NCBI GenBank assembly: GCA_021397845.1
Contig: JAHSVC010000031.1
Coordinates: 5,535,996-5,599,995, forward strand
Origin: Areca catechu
Taxonomy: Eukaryota > Streptophyta > Magnoliopsida > Arecales > Arecaceae
Direction: 5' to 3'
Length of the DNA: 64,000 nucleotides
Shown: piece after piece, positions 22,490 through 33,485 of the stretch
Numbering within the stretch: position 1 is the stretch's first letter
Layout: each line of letters opens with the position of its first letter
Translations under genes and position numbers: made by a program
The notes under the pieces: model-generated
What the model saw: only the letters and a program-made list of their open reading frames with translations
Told to the model about the DNA's origin: nothing
Databases searched by the model: none

Positions 22490-23400
22490 ATGATTATATT
22501 ATTTTTGTATCTCAAGTAGAACCTAAATATTTTGAAGAAGTTGAAAAAGACTCTAATTGGATCAATGCTATGCAAAAAGAACTAATACAATTTGACAGAA
22601 ATAATGTTTGGACACTTATAGAGAGACCATCTAATGTTTCAATTATTGGCACTAAATGGGTATTTAGGAATAAATTAGATGAAAATGGTATTGTGATTAG
22701 AAATAAAGCTAGGCTAGTTGCTAAAGGCTACAATCAGGAGGAAGGGATTATCTTTGATGAAACTTTTGCTCCTGTTGCTAGACTTGAAGCAATTAGACTA
22801 TTATTAGCATTTGCTTGTTTTATGAATTTCAAACTATTTCAAATGGATGTTAAGAGTGCTTTCTTGAATGGTTTTATAAATGAAAAGGTTTTTGTTGAAC
22901 AACTACCTGGATTTGAAAATCATGCACATCCTGATTATGTTTTCAAATTACACAAAGCACTTTATGGATTAAAACAAGCACCTAGAGCATAGTATGAAAG
23001 ACTAAGCAAATTTCTTATGGAAAATAAATTTTCTAGAGAAAATGTTGACAAAACTTTATTTTTGAAAAGGAAAGATAATGATTTATTAGTAGTACAAATA
23101 TATGTTGATGACATCATTTTCAATGCTACTAATGAAATTTTTTGTCAAGAGTTTGCTAAGCTAATACAGGATGAGTTCGAGATGAGCATGATGGGAGAAC
23201 TCAATTTGTTTCTTGGACTCCAGATCAAGCAAACTTCAGATGGTATCTTCATCAACCAAGCTAAGTACACAAGAGAAATCATTAAGAAGTTTGGAATCGA
23301 GACTACTAAACTAATAGGTATGCCTATGAGCCCCTCTTGTAAACTTTATAAAGATGAACATGGTAAATCTGTAGATCAAAAGTTATACAGAGGCATTATA
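22490..23400 (+). pseudogene. Reverse transcriptase of the SIRE-type element
   Basis: A copia-type RT (RVT_2). Landmarks are GTKWVFRNKLDENG (near 22650), ARLVAKGYNQ (near 22711), FAPVARLEAIR (near 22765), QMDVKSAFLNG (near 22840), the KALYGLKQAPRA box (near 22954) and the catalytic YVDDIIF (about 23101-23121). A single TAG at 22990-22992 stands where Trp is expected (TGG to TAG). Apart from this the domain is open from 21898 to 24048, which argues for a fairly recent insertion. Confidence 0.9.
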
Positions 23401-24048
23401 AGCTCTTTATTGTATTTAACTGATAGTAGACCAGATATAATATTTAGTATTTGGATGTGTTCTAGATATCAGTCTGAACCTAAAGAATCACATCTTATGG
23501 CTGTTAAGCACATTATTAGATATCTGTCTGGTACTATTAGAATTGGTTTATGGTATGATAGAAATTCATCTGCTGAATTGATTGGATATTCTGATGCGGG
23601 TTTTGCTGGTTGTAGACTAGATAGAAAGAGTACTAGTGAAACTTGCCAATTTATTGGGATTAACTTAATCTTATGGTTTAGCAAGAAACAAACTTCAGTT
23701 GCACTATCCACAACTGAGGCTGAATATATTGCAGCAGGAAGTTGTTGTGCTCAAATCTTGTGGATTAAGCAACAACTTGAAGACTTTGGAATCAAGTTGA
23801 CTAGTACTTTTATTAAATGTGATAATACCAGTGCTATTTTCTTATCTAAAAATCTTGTTCAACATTCTAGGAGTAAGCACATTGAAATTAGACATCATTT
23901 TGTTAGGGATCACGTAGAAAACAATAACATTTTGCTTAAATTTATATATATTGAATTTCAATTAGCAGATATTTTGACTAAACCTCTTCTTGAAGATCGA
24001 TTCTATATGATTAGAAGAGAGCTCGGGATCATCAATCCGTTTGATTAA
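23401..24048 (+). pseudogene. RNase H of the SIRE-type element, end of pol
   Basis: This region is open in frame with the second half of RT. Landmarks are GYSDAGFAG (first Asp, near 23584), LSTTEAEYIAA (Glu, near 23704), CDNTSAIFL (Asp, near 23818) and KHIEIRHHFVRD (near 23878). It ends just after ILTKPL with TAA 24046-24048. All catalytic positions I expect are present; only the upstream stop and frameshifts disable the polyprotein. Confidence 0.9.
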
Positions 24049-24192
24049 ATCTTTTTCATATTTTGACTCAAATTAGATCATTCTGACCTTATCCATGATA
24101 AATTATGATTAATCATTGTTGATTTGACTCCAAAAATATGTTATTTCAATTGATTTTGATCATTCTACGAAATTCCCAATCTTTTAGTTTTT

Positions 24193-24330
24193 AAGTTGAT
24201 GTATCGACACATCATGAGTCGAAACCAAAATGTGTCAACACATGCATGAGCCAACACATGACCGACAGCGAACTGAGATTTAAGGGTTTCCAAACCATTT
24301 TTCCCCAAATTTCTTTCTCCACCGAGCCGA
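24193..24330 (+). repeat. Second, internal cluster of TGTCGACA-like words
   Basis: Between pol and the env-position ORF there are eroded copies of the LTR word (for example ATCGACACATCATG, TGTCAACACATGC). This is outside the LTRs. Confidence 0.55.
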
Positions 24331-24510
24331 CACATTGAATCAAGGTATCCATACTGTTCATGCTCTCATTTCCTTGCTTTTGTACGTCGTTTTCTTAGAT
24401 TTGAAAGTTTGGTAGCCGTTTTTGTTGGATTTCTTCCTAGGATTTAGCTCCTAAACCCTAGAAACCCCCACTTTCCACCAAAAATCTTGCCCAAACTTTG
24501 ATTCTTGATA

Positions 24511-26559
24511 ATGGGTCCTCGCAAACAAGTCGTTCGCCGACCTCGTCAGTCACAGCAAGAAGAAGAGCGGAGAACGAAGGCTCGACACGAGTCTAAAGCT
24601 CTAGATCCGCCTTCATAACTGTTGTTTGTTCCTTATAGCCAGATAAGCTCCAAGACAGTAGTTGGAGGATGCCGAGTGGACTTTTCTTTCATAGACCAGC
24701 AGCATTTCTGGATTGGAGATTGGATTAGACATACTAGGTTGGTCACTTTTTGTTCACTTAGTGAGAGATACTACCCAGGGCTGATGAGAGAGTTCTACGG
24801 ATCACTTGTCCGAGGGACTGATGGCTAGATTGCTCAGGTCAGAGGAGGGATATCCCCATTTCTTCAGAGGTTCTGAGCAGAGTATGGGATATACCCATGA
24901 CTAGGTCTATAGTTGATAGTCTGATGGACCGAGTCAGTGGTCTCAAGTGTATTTTCGAGTCTGACATTCTACCGAAGGGAGCCACTGTACCAGCTTCTAG
25001 ACTATCTGCAGAGATGAGACTGCTGCACCATATTGTCACCTGGATTCTTCTACCGAAGATCGATCGTTTCGACTACATCATCGAGCGGGAGTTGCTCGTG
25101 ATGGTCTCACTGATTCAGCGCACGCCGATATATCTTCCTGTTCTGATGGTACATCAGATTACTGAGGCATCGTCTAGTCAGCGGCTCTACTTGCCTTATA
25201 GCATGGGATTGACTATACTGTTCAAGGAGTATGGAGTCAGCTTTCAGGATGAGCCTTATCGCACATTGATTCATACCGATGTGTATGACGTCAATCATTA
25301 CATCGAATGGGTTATCATTTGGTCCGAGGCCAGTGGACATGGAGGATATCAGGTCAGGCCAATGACAGAGCTGACGGTGAAGAGGACATAGCAGAGGAGG
25401 AGTGAATTCTTTTCGGTGAGGATGGACCTAGTGAGACTCAGCCTGAGACGGTAGCACAACCAGCTTAGTGTGATCCTTCTACATCTGTCCAGCCTCAACC
25501 AGCGCAGATGGAGACTCCAGGCACTTCAGATACTTTAGAGGGCAGAGTCAGATGCATTGAGATTAATGTATTTATCATGAGACAGCATCTTGACATGTAT
25601 ATAGCTGAGACGAGAGAGAGCCACATTGGTCTTAGTGATGGCATTTCAGCTATTCTCTCAGCACTGTCCAGATCTTCGACGAGTGCTCCTGTTGCAGACA
25701 ATGTTCCTACTTCTGTTCATGTACCTACTCCAACACTAGCTAATGACCTTGCTGATATTGTTACTGGTGTTGAGACTACTGTTGGAGATGGAGATGGAGA
25801 CACAGTTATTGGAGATATTGATGGAGACGAGGAGATTGACTCAGACTATTTTGACATTGCTGATCTGACGTCAGAGCCAGTTGCGAAGGTGATGGATGAC
25901 GTGCCTGCGAGCCCTGTTGACCCATCCTTCTCACCTATCCCGATTCCTGATCCATCCTCTCCTTCTAGATCAGATGATCACAGTCTAGTTCCTATTCCTA
26001 TTCCTATTCTCACTCCTATCATTGATATACCTACTGTTGATCTACCTGACATTGATACTTCATTCATTGATTCTCCTGATATTCATACACCTATCATTCA
26101 GACTCCCACTGTTGATACACATATTGTAGATACACCGACACTTTCTTCAGCTGATACTGTTGTTCTTGATACGCCTGTATCATCAGCTGTTATACCTACT
26201 CTTGATACTCATATCACTGATACTCCTACTCTTTATACATCCTCATTGATTCAAGAGCTTGGATTTTATACACCCAACTTTCAGTATCTTGATTCTAGAC
26301 CTACTTTTGATCGTACACTTCTCCTAGCTATTGCTGAGATGATTCACCCGATCTGTTCAGTTCCTGCGGAGGACGTAATTCCTACCTTTATTGCTTCAAC
26401 CAGAGGTTAGACTTATATTCGTCACAGAGGACGTGGAGCCGTACCCCTCCTCAACCAACCAAGACCAGACTTTGAGATCTTCGATCGAGATGGCCACGAG
26501 CTCGATCCTTCACTGATACAGGACCGATTGAAATCGGTTCATCTTCTGATGACTTGATG
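24511..26559 (+). pseudogene. Extra ORF in the env position of the SIRE-type element (plant transposon protein-like), broken
   Basis: ATG 24511 opens a basic N-terminal stretch that stops at 24615. The following parts read in shifted frames (24622-24828, 24897-25391, 25508-26410). The middle part resembles the 'putative plant transposon protein' found after pol in SIRE-type elements, sometimes called envelope-like. I see no convincing signal peptide or membrane helix. The C-terminal part (about 25880-26270) is rich in Asp/Thr/Pro/Ile with short D-T-P type repeats and acidic runs. The product would be truncated at several points. Function is unknown; similarity to a viral envelope is positional only. 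Confidence 0.65.
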
Positions 26560-27340
26560 GATGAGGATTAGGATTTTGATGTACTTTTAGATAGTTTACT
26601 TTCATGCTTCTATGTACTTTTGTCTTTGAAATGTATCATTTTGTTATACAAATTCTAAGTTTATATGAAAACACTTATTGTTTCTCATCTTTATATATTT
26701 GATGGAATGATTGTTAAATCTTGAATTGCTTTTATACTTCATGATCTTCACTTATATTGCTTGTATGAGTACTTGTCTATTCAATTTATTTATTTCCCTA
26801 CCTTTTTAATGATAACAAAAAGGGGAGTAATTCAGTAAGATTTAAATATAAATGGAGAGCAATTTTTTTTGAAATGTGATATGTATACTTGTGATATGCA
26901 AGAAATAGATTTTTTTTTGAAAAACCTGAATTGAAGAACATTTACAAAATTCCTTGAGAAAGGGGGAGCTTTACTCTATGTTCAATTGAAAATCCTTTCA
27001 AAGTGAATTTAATCCTTAAAACCCCTCTTTCAATGTTTTGAAATGGTTCTTACAAATTTCGTTATGAATCATTAATTCAGGGAGAGCTTTGTTAGTTGTT
27101 GAGTTTTTCTTGTAAGAGTATCATGATACATATTCTCAAATTCATTTGAATAAATATCAAAGTTCTGATACTCTCTATTCTTGTAACAAGCTCTAATACT
27201 ATTACTTGTATTTTGAATGATCACATCTTTAATGCAAGTAATGTTGATATACTTAATACTTTCAATATTGTGCACCTTGATCAATTCTCTTAAAGTCTTA
27301 TTTTAAAAGTAATTTATACTTAAGGGTTTTGTCATCATCA
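26560..27340 (+). other. 3' non-coding region of the SIRE-type element
   Basis: This is AT-rich sequence between the extra ORF and the polypurine tract. No coding signal seen. It holds an AAAAAGGGGAG word near 26817 that resembles the real tract. Confidence 0.6.
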
Positions 27341-27353
27341 AAAAGGGGAAGAT
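27341..27353 (+). other. Polypurine tract of the SIRE-type element
   Basis: AAAAGGGGAAGAT lies directly before the TG of the 3' LTR. Confidence 0.88.
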
Positions 27354-28976
27354 TGTTGACTCCACTAATTGATTTTGATGATATGCAAAACAGTTAAGTA
27401 TAAGTTGAGGACTGATGATTTACTTTAAGTATGTTTTTATTGAAATGATGCTAACAAAATTTGAAGAAGCCCAATTATGTTGAAAAACCAAGGTTGATTG
27501 AAAAGTTTACACAAAACAAGACTTGGACACTCAAGAGATGGTTGAATGGATGGCTAAGCCAAATGAAAACTTGTTCCAGCTCAAGTTCAACAGTTTCTGG
27601 TATTTTTCAGTGATGTGTCGACTCAAAGTGTCAATACATGACATGAAGTGTTGACACATGGAGATGAAGTGTCGACTTAGGCCGGTACACAGCAAAGTTT
27701 CAATTGGCACAGATGAAGTGTCAACACATGGACCTGATGTGTCGACTCAAGATATCAACACATGGATCAACACATCACCTGAGACTTTCAAGCCATAGAA
27801 CTTGCAGAAGTTGAAGGAATAGTTGAAGTATCGACACATAGAAGCAAGGTGTCTACTCAAAATGTCGACTCAATTGAGAAGGTGTCGACACATCTGAGAT
27901 TTCCAGAGAATATGAATGGAGCATTTTGAACTATGTGTCGACTCAAGAAGAACATATGTCAACCTTATGTGTCGACTCAATTGAGGAAGTCGACACATGG
28001 AGTTCTGACAACAGTAACGGCTAGTTTTTTCAAGCGCAGAACTCATCCAAATGCCCTCCAATGGCTAGTTTTTTAAGTATAACGGTAAGATTTCGGTTTT
28101 GAGGCCTTGGAAAGGTATTTATATGCTCCAAATCAAATCAAAATGAAACATATTGAATATCCTTAAAGAGTTTAGAGAGAATAGAAGAGAGAAGAGCCTT
28201 AACTCCAATTCACTCAAGGTTCAACCACTCTCAAGCAAAAGGAAGCCTCAAAACATTCAAAGCCATCAAGAGCATTGAAGATCATTCAATCTTGGGCATT
28301 CAAAAGGCTTCAACAAGAACAAAGCAACACCATATCGAGCAACATCGACTTATTTTCTTTATTATTGAAAGCTTACATTGGTTCTTTATTTCTCTACTTA
28401 TATCTTGTAAAGGTTATTAGTTAGCCTATTGAAAAACCAAGTGAGGTTATTGGTAAGCCTTGGAAAACCAATTAGGTTGGTGGTTAGCCCGCAAAACCAC
28501 TAAGGTTCTTGGTTAGCCCAGATAACCAAGGGAGGTTTTTGGTTAGCCTTGTGAAAACCAATTAGGTTCTTGGTTAGCCCGTAAAACTAAGTGAGGTTGT
28601 GACTTGTGAGCCTTATAAAACAAGTCGGGTTTTGATTAGTGGGCCCAGAAAACTAATCGGCTGTAATCGGTGTGATTATAGTAAATTCCCAATGGGATCT
28701 TGGGGAGTGGATGTAGGTGCATTTTTGGCACCGAACTACTATAGCTTGTTATGTTTGTGATTGCTTGATCTCTCCCTTCTTGCTCTTTATATTTTGCTTA
28801 TTGTTTTTAATTTCCGCTGCACTATAATTCTAGAGCATTGCAATTAAATCATAGTACCTTGCTGAATTGGATTGCATATCTTGTTTTATAAAGTTTGTAG
28901 CTTGTGATATTAAGCTTAGCCTTAAATTTTTAGAGACCCAATTCATCCCCCCTCTTGGGTTGCTTTCTAGGCAACA
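27354..28976 (+). repeat. 3' LTR of the SIRE-type element
   Basis: Near-identical partner of 17568-19142. It is 48 bp longer, because of an extra stretch around 27672-27719 inside the palindrome array that the 5' copy lacks. It ends GGCAACA before the duplication ATTCG. Confidence 0.93.
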
Positions 28977-29046
28977 ATTCGCGACCCCGGTCCGCATTTC
29001 AAAATTAAGGATTTAATTTTCACCATTAACTCCATATTACCACTAT

Positions 29047-30322
29047 GGAAAAGTCTTTGTGCACCGTGTGCGGTGCAGTAAATGCAATGTGCACCGTGTT
29101 TTCTTATTGATCCGAATATATCCACTGTAGCATGAAGGGATGGGAGTTGAACATGACTAGCATTAATTATCATTCATTTTTTATTTAAAATTTTTGTCCA
29201 GACCAAAATACCCTTCCCTCCAGTCCCTTTTCTGCATGGGTGTCATAGGTTTTAAACTAGGGTGTCGTAGCTTTTGAACTAGAGTGTCGTAATACTGTTT
29301 CAAGTTTTATTTTATATTTTTTTGCAGGGGTATCGTAGGTTTTGAACTAGAATGTCGTAGCTTTTGAACTAGGATGTCGTAATACTGTTTCAGGTTTTAT
29401 TTTATATTTTTCTGCAGGAGTGTCGTAGGTTTTGAACTAGGGTGTCGAAGCTTTTGAACTAAGGTGTCGTAATATTGTTTCAGGTTTTATTTTATATTTT
29501 TCTGCAGGGGTATCGTAGGTTTTGAACTAGGATGTCGTAGCTTTTGAACTAGGTATCGTAATACTATTTCAGGTTTTAATTTATATTTTTCTGCAGGAGT
29601 GTCGTAGGTTTTAAACTAGGGTGTCGTCGCTTTTGAACTAGGATGTCGTAATACTATTTCAGGTTTTAATTTATATTTTCTGCAGGGCTGTCGTAGGTTT
29701 TGAACTAGGATGTCGTAACTTTTAAACTAGGATATCGTAATACTGTTTCTGGTCATTTTTGAACCAGTGTGTCGTAGGTTTTGAACAGGATGTCGTAAGT
29801 TTTGAACTAGGGTGTCGTAATACTGTTTCAGGTTATTTTTGAACTAGGGTGTCGTGGGTTTTGAACTAGAATGTCGTAGGTTTTGAACTAGGGTGTCGTA
29901 ATACTATTTCAGATCATTTTTGAAACCAGGATGTCGTAGATTTTGAACTGGGGTGTCGTAGCTTTTGAACTATGATGTCGTAAGGATATTTTGATCTGGA
30001 CAAAAATTTCAAATAATGCTAGTCATCTCAGCTTTTATTCCATCATGCTATAGTGAATATTTTTAGATCAATAGGAACGTACAGTGCAGGCCACGCTGGC
30101 AGATCATTTTTGGAACCACAGTATCATATATTTTGAACCGGAATGTTGTAGCATTTGAATTGGGATATCGTAAGGATATTTTGGTCCGAATAAAAATTTT
30201 AATTAATACTAATCATCTTAACTTTTATTCTATTATATTATAATAAATATTTTTAGATTAATAAAATTGTATGGTGCAAACCATGCTGAATTTGCCACGC
30301 TCGTGGTGCACAAAATTACTCT
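29047..30322. mobile_element. Mutator-like foldback (MITE-type) element with internal tandem repeats
   Basis: The ends form long imperfect inverted repeats. Left, 29047-29220, contains TTTGTGCACC and later GACTAGCATTA and TTTTTGTCCAGACCAAAATA. Right, two successive copies of the complement lie at about 29985-30110 and 30170-30322, ending GGTGCACAAAATTACTCT. A 9-bp flanking pair TACCACTAT (29038-29046) and TACCGCTAA (30323-30331) matches at 7 of 9 bases, the duplication size of Mutator-like elements. No transposase is encoded. The core is a 90-bp higher-order repeat. It ends 84 bp before the first ATG of the downstream gene. Confidence 0.75.
29241..29990 (+). repeat. 90-bp higher-order tandem repeat built from 22-bp units
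   Basis: Repeat starts fall at 29241, 29331, 29421, 29511, 29600 and 29689, a step of 89-90 bp. Each unit holds two copies of a 22-bp word (TGTCGTAGGTTTTGAACTAG type) plus a longer third part with AATACTGTTTCAGG and CTGCAGG. After 29740 the pattern loosens into shorter units. Confidence 0.9.
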
Positions 30323-30406
30323 TACCGCTAAACAACAGTAAAATTTAGCTCGATTATCCCACAAAACCACAAAAAGCCAACTAAAGTAGCCCATCGGTCC
30401 TCGTCC

Positions 30407-31314
30407 ATGGGCCGTGCCTCCTGTCAAGACCTCTGCATCGCCCTCACTCCAACGCCGCCGCCTCCCCTCTCTTGTCCGCCACCTCTACTGCCGCCGCTCC
30501 TGCTAGGGAGAACCCCACCCTTTCCTCCCCTATCGTGGTCCACCATCCATCCCTCCACAAGGGCGATTCCCATCTCGTTTCCCCCACCTCCACCACCTAC
30601 AGCTCCCTCAAAACCCTAGACGACCCAGATCCTCCTCTCTCCGCCTCCTCCGCCTTCGCCGCCGCCGTCATCGGCGCCTGGGACCTCATGGATGGCCTCG
30701 ACGACCTCCCCTCACCCACCACCGCCTCCTCCGCTGCCTCCAAGAAGCCCTACATTCTTCCCCGATCGACCTACCACCACCACCGCCGCGCGTTGAAGGC
30801 CAAGGATGAGCACCCTGCCGTCAAGCCCCTCTGGAAGCACCTGGCGGACGAGCCCAAGCGCCCCAAGGTCGTCCTCTACTCCACCTCCCTCCGCGGCATC
30901 CGCCGGACCCACGACGACTGCTGCGCCGTCCGCTCCATCCTTCGCGGCTTCTGCGTCGCCGTTGATGAGCGGGACGTGTCCATGGACGCCGCCTACCGGC
31001 GGGAGCTGCAGGCGCTTCTCGGAAAGGGGCGGCCTTTCTCCCTCCCCCAGGTGTTCGTCGGCGGGCGGTGCCTCGGCGGGGCGGAGGAAGTCCGGCAGCT
31101 CCACGAGGCCGGGGAGCTAGGGCGGCTGCTCGAGGGGGTGGCCGGCCAGGACCCTGCATTCGTGTGCGGCGGCTGCGGTGGGGTTCGCTTCGTGCCTGGC
31201 CCCAATTGCAGCGGAAGCCGCAAGATGTTCGTCATGGAGGAGGAGAGAATGCGGCGCTGCGAGGAGTGCAACGAGAATGGATTGGTACGCTGCGCTAAAT
31301 GCTGCTCTTACTGA
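30407..31314 (+). CDS. Glutaredoxin-family protein with C-terminal Cys-rich tail (plant GRX-like, At5g39865 type), 5' frame uncertain
   Basis: This is the only host-type gene in the window. The frame is open from 30385 to TGA 31312-31314 and strongly GC-rich, as in many monocot single-exon genes. Conserved parts are an HHPSLHKGDSH block (30541-30573), AWDLMDGLDDL (about 30679-30711), the glutaredoxin core from KVVLYSTSLRGIRR (about 30865) through LPQVFVGGRCLGGAEE (about 31042-31089), and a tail with CGGCGG and CNENGL. Canonical CPYC is absent, as in this subfamily; thiol-disulfide activity is inferred. The long frame has no ATG before 30688. An ATG at 30407 in another frame gives MGRASC, like the family's usual MGCASS start, so one base seems lost between 30407 and about 30500. 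Two tail cysteines normally present appear as Gly and Arg (VPGPNCSGSRK). Either a drifting gene or a recent pseudogene. Confidence 0.85.
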
Positions 31315-31326
31315 TGCTCCCCACAC

Positions 31327-31329
<3 letters not shown>

Positions 31330-31360
<31 letters not shown>
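31330..31360 (+). repeat. Run of 31 A residues just after the glutaredoxin-like stop
   Basis: The A-run begins 15 bases after the stop codon. No AATAAA is seen between them. It could be a simple repeat or a trace of retroposition. Confidence 0.95.
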
Positions 31361-31362
<2 letters not shown>

Positions 31363-32718
31363 ACTACAATTAGATATCAAGAAATCGGAAGAAATGAGAT
31401 ATGATTTTTTCTGTAATTTTCTTTTTCTTTCTGGGGCCAATTTGAATGTAATTCAATCGCACTCGATTGAATCTTGATGGTTTCGTTGGTATATAAGAAA
31501 TGGGAGCTATAAATGAAGTGGTTTTGGTAATGGTGATCGTTGAATACCTTGTACCTATGAAGAGAAAGAACATCTGGGTTCTTGTCATTTGAAAGTGTGT
31601 ACCTATGATGATGGAAGTAAAATTGTTTGTATAAAACTGTAATAATCGATTCATCCATGCAGATATGGAGTTTGGTTTGCTTGCTTTTGTAAGTGCATTT
31701 TTGGTATAACTGTGGTTAATTGCTCAAATCTTGGCTGGCAGAAGCTGTAATTTTTTTTCTAGTTCAGTAACCGGACGAACGATCTCCGCTTCATGCTATA
31801 CTGTTTGGACTGGTTTTTCTTTTTTCATGTTTGGTATGAAAATATTTTTGGTACTTCCTTTCGGGATAATGCTGGTGGTTAGTTTCTGATAATATCATTG
31901 TGTACCCAAGCTGGTTCTCATTCAGCAGCAAATCAGAACAGCGGTGGCAAAATTTTGTTTCATCTACCTGCACATGAATGGGTCTACGGTTTGTGTTGTG
32001 CATGCAATGCAGAAGATATTTACATAGGATTGATTAGGAACATTCTTTTTATTTACAGGAGATAGTTGGGAGTATGTAAGGAATAGGTATATGTGGGGGC
32101 CATGATGCGAGCTGTATGGCGTGCAAACTGTTTATTTGACCTTTTAGATAGTGTAAGGAGGTTGTTTCTAGGGACTTAAAGGAAAATTGTCAAGACAGGC
32201 ATTTTAGAGATGATTCATGGTATGAACAACAGGCAAGAGGATACTGATATGAAGGATGAAAATCATAATAGGAAGCAGCTAAAGCATTATCTTTAAGAAA
32301 ACTGGATGGGAGCTCTAGGATATAAGAAAGTGATGTAATCGCTAGAGTGCTTTTCATAATGGGTACAGAAACATTAATTAAATAACTTATCCAGGCCTGA
32401 AGCTAATATAAGAATTTAAAAGAACAATGAAAAGAATGTTAGAAGCCCAAGAAACATGTTACGGTTTTTTTTTTCCTCGTTCGGGAGGTAAGAAGATGTG
32501 ACCAAAACTGACTGGTTTAAGTTCAGGGGTGTCAGGCTGGAGTAGAGCAAGAGATTAGTTTGCAACCATATTGTTGTCTCAGTTCTACATGATCATTGTA
32601 GATGGTGTAATTGGCATTTTCAAATAATTATAGCCATGCGGTCTAGACAGGGATCCTAGTTGCACGCCTCTGACTCCTTGGAAAGAACATACCTCCGAAA
32701 CTCAGTGAGTACAAAAAG
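31361..32718. other. Intergenic DNA, no feature recognised
   Basis: This is AT-rich, unique-looking sequence downstream of the glutaredoxin-like gene. I found no LTR ends, domain or repeated unit in it. Confidence 0.4.
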
Positions 32719-32905
32719 GCTGGAAGTGGGCTTCCGGCTGACCTGATGGGCTTCGGGCTGGCCTGACATCGGGCCTGAGCCCGAAGCAAATTAGGCCGGG
32801 CTTGGGCCATATAATAAAATCTATTAATTTCTCAGGTCGGGCTTGGGCTTGTCTTTGTCTCGGCCCGGTCTGAACCAGGTCTGAATCCGGCCCGAAGTTC
32901 CAAAC
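32719..32905. repeat. GGGCTTGGGC / GGCCCGA low-complexity block, left of the kinase fragment
   Basis: Repeated GGGCTTCGGGCTGG, GGGCCTGAGCCCGAAG and CGGGCTTGGGC words. A similar block lies on the other side of the kinase fragment (33486-33625). Confidence 0.6.
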
Positions 32906-32975
32906 CCAAAGGCTGTCCGATATGCCATCCTAATTCCCATTCTTATCTCATATGTGCCGAAATAGAAGGGACGTC

Positions 32976-33420
32976 ATGGCCTCGGCCCTAAATCCGGACC
33001 TAGATACAATTCCAAATCCTCTTCCCGCACCTCTCGATCCTCCTCCGTCGCCCATCCTCCTTGTCAGCCCCCGCCGCCGTCCCCGTAGCCTCCAGCTTTG
33101 TCACGATCGGATCAAGAGCTCCGTCGTCATTGTTACCGAGCCCGGCTTCCATGCCAAGATCTTCCACTTCGGCACCGTGGAGCTTGCTGGGTACGTCCAG
33201 GTCGATGCTGAGGAAGATAGAGGTTGGGAAGATAGAAAGCGCCTCTCCTTCACATAGATCGGGGATCCGCGCAACAAGGTTCGAGGGAACGAGGGGGTAC
33301 ATCGTACCAAAGGTGATCGCTAGCAGGCGGATCTCGTGGAGGTTCGACGTGTTCGTCTTCGGTGTCGTCCTCCTCGGACTGCTCTCCAGGGAGGAGCTGC
33401 TCCGTTATCGATATGACTAG
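32976..33420 (+). pseudogene. Receptor-like protein kinase fragment (catalytic loop to subdomain IX), broken
   Basis: Two reading frames together look like the middle of a plant receptor-kinase domain. In frame from ATG 32976, HDRIKSS and VTEPGFHAKIFHFG (up to about 33174) resemble a divergent catalytic loop and a degenerate DFG region. After a frame change near 33255, FEGTRGYIVPKVIASRR and FDVFVFGVVLLGLLSREE (about 33277-33400) match the activation-segment GTRGYMAPE and SDVFAFGVVLLELLSG signatures. Upstream and downstream kinase lobes are missing, and Glu in APE is Lys here. It is a fragment with no active-site capacity. Similar GGGC-rich blocks on both sides suggest capture by a mobile element, which is inference. 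Confidence 0.65.
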
Positions 33421-33485
33421 GCGAGCGGGGTTGGAGAGGTTTTCGATCATTGTGACGGCGAGGAGGGCAATTGAAACGGCGAGGA

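Larger units (their letters stand above)
17568..28976 (+). mobile_element. Ty1/copia LTR retrotransposon, SIRE/Maximus type, complete and only mildly decayed
   Basis: LTRs at 17568-19142 and 27354-28976 start TGTTGAC. A perfect 5-bp target duplication ATTCG is at 17563-17567 and 28977-28981. The primer site TGGTATCAGAGC is at 19145 and a polypurine tract is at 27341. Domain order is gag, protease, integrase, RT, RNase H, which is the copia order, followed by an extra ORF block in the env position. That extra ORF, the 11.4-kb length and the long LTRs fit the SIRE/Maximus lineage. Few stops interrupt pol, so the copy looks younger than the Tat elements. Confidence 0.93.

Noticed and set aside
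29241..29990. Regular repeats that might suggest a CRISPR array
   Set aside because: Units are directly adjacent with no unique spacers, there are no cas genes, and the setting is plant nuclear DNA.
30712..31159. Long open frames opposite or out of frame with the glutaredoxin-like gene
   Set aside because: They are shadow frames caused by high GC; the conserved glutaredoxin frame explains the region.
31330..31360. A-run as proof that the glutaredoxin-like gene is a processed retrocopy
   Set aside because: The gene family is normally single-exon, no target duplication was found, and simple A-runs are common here, so the evidence is not decisive.
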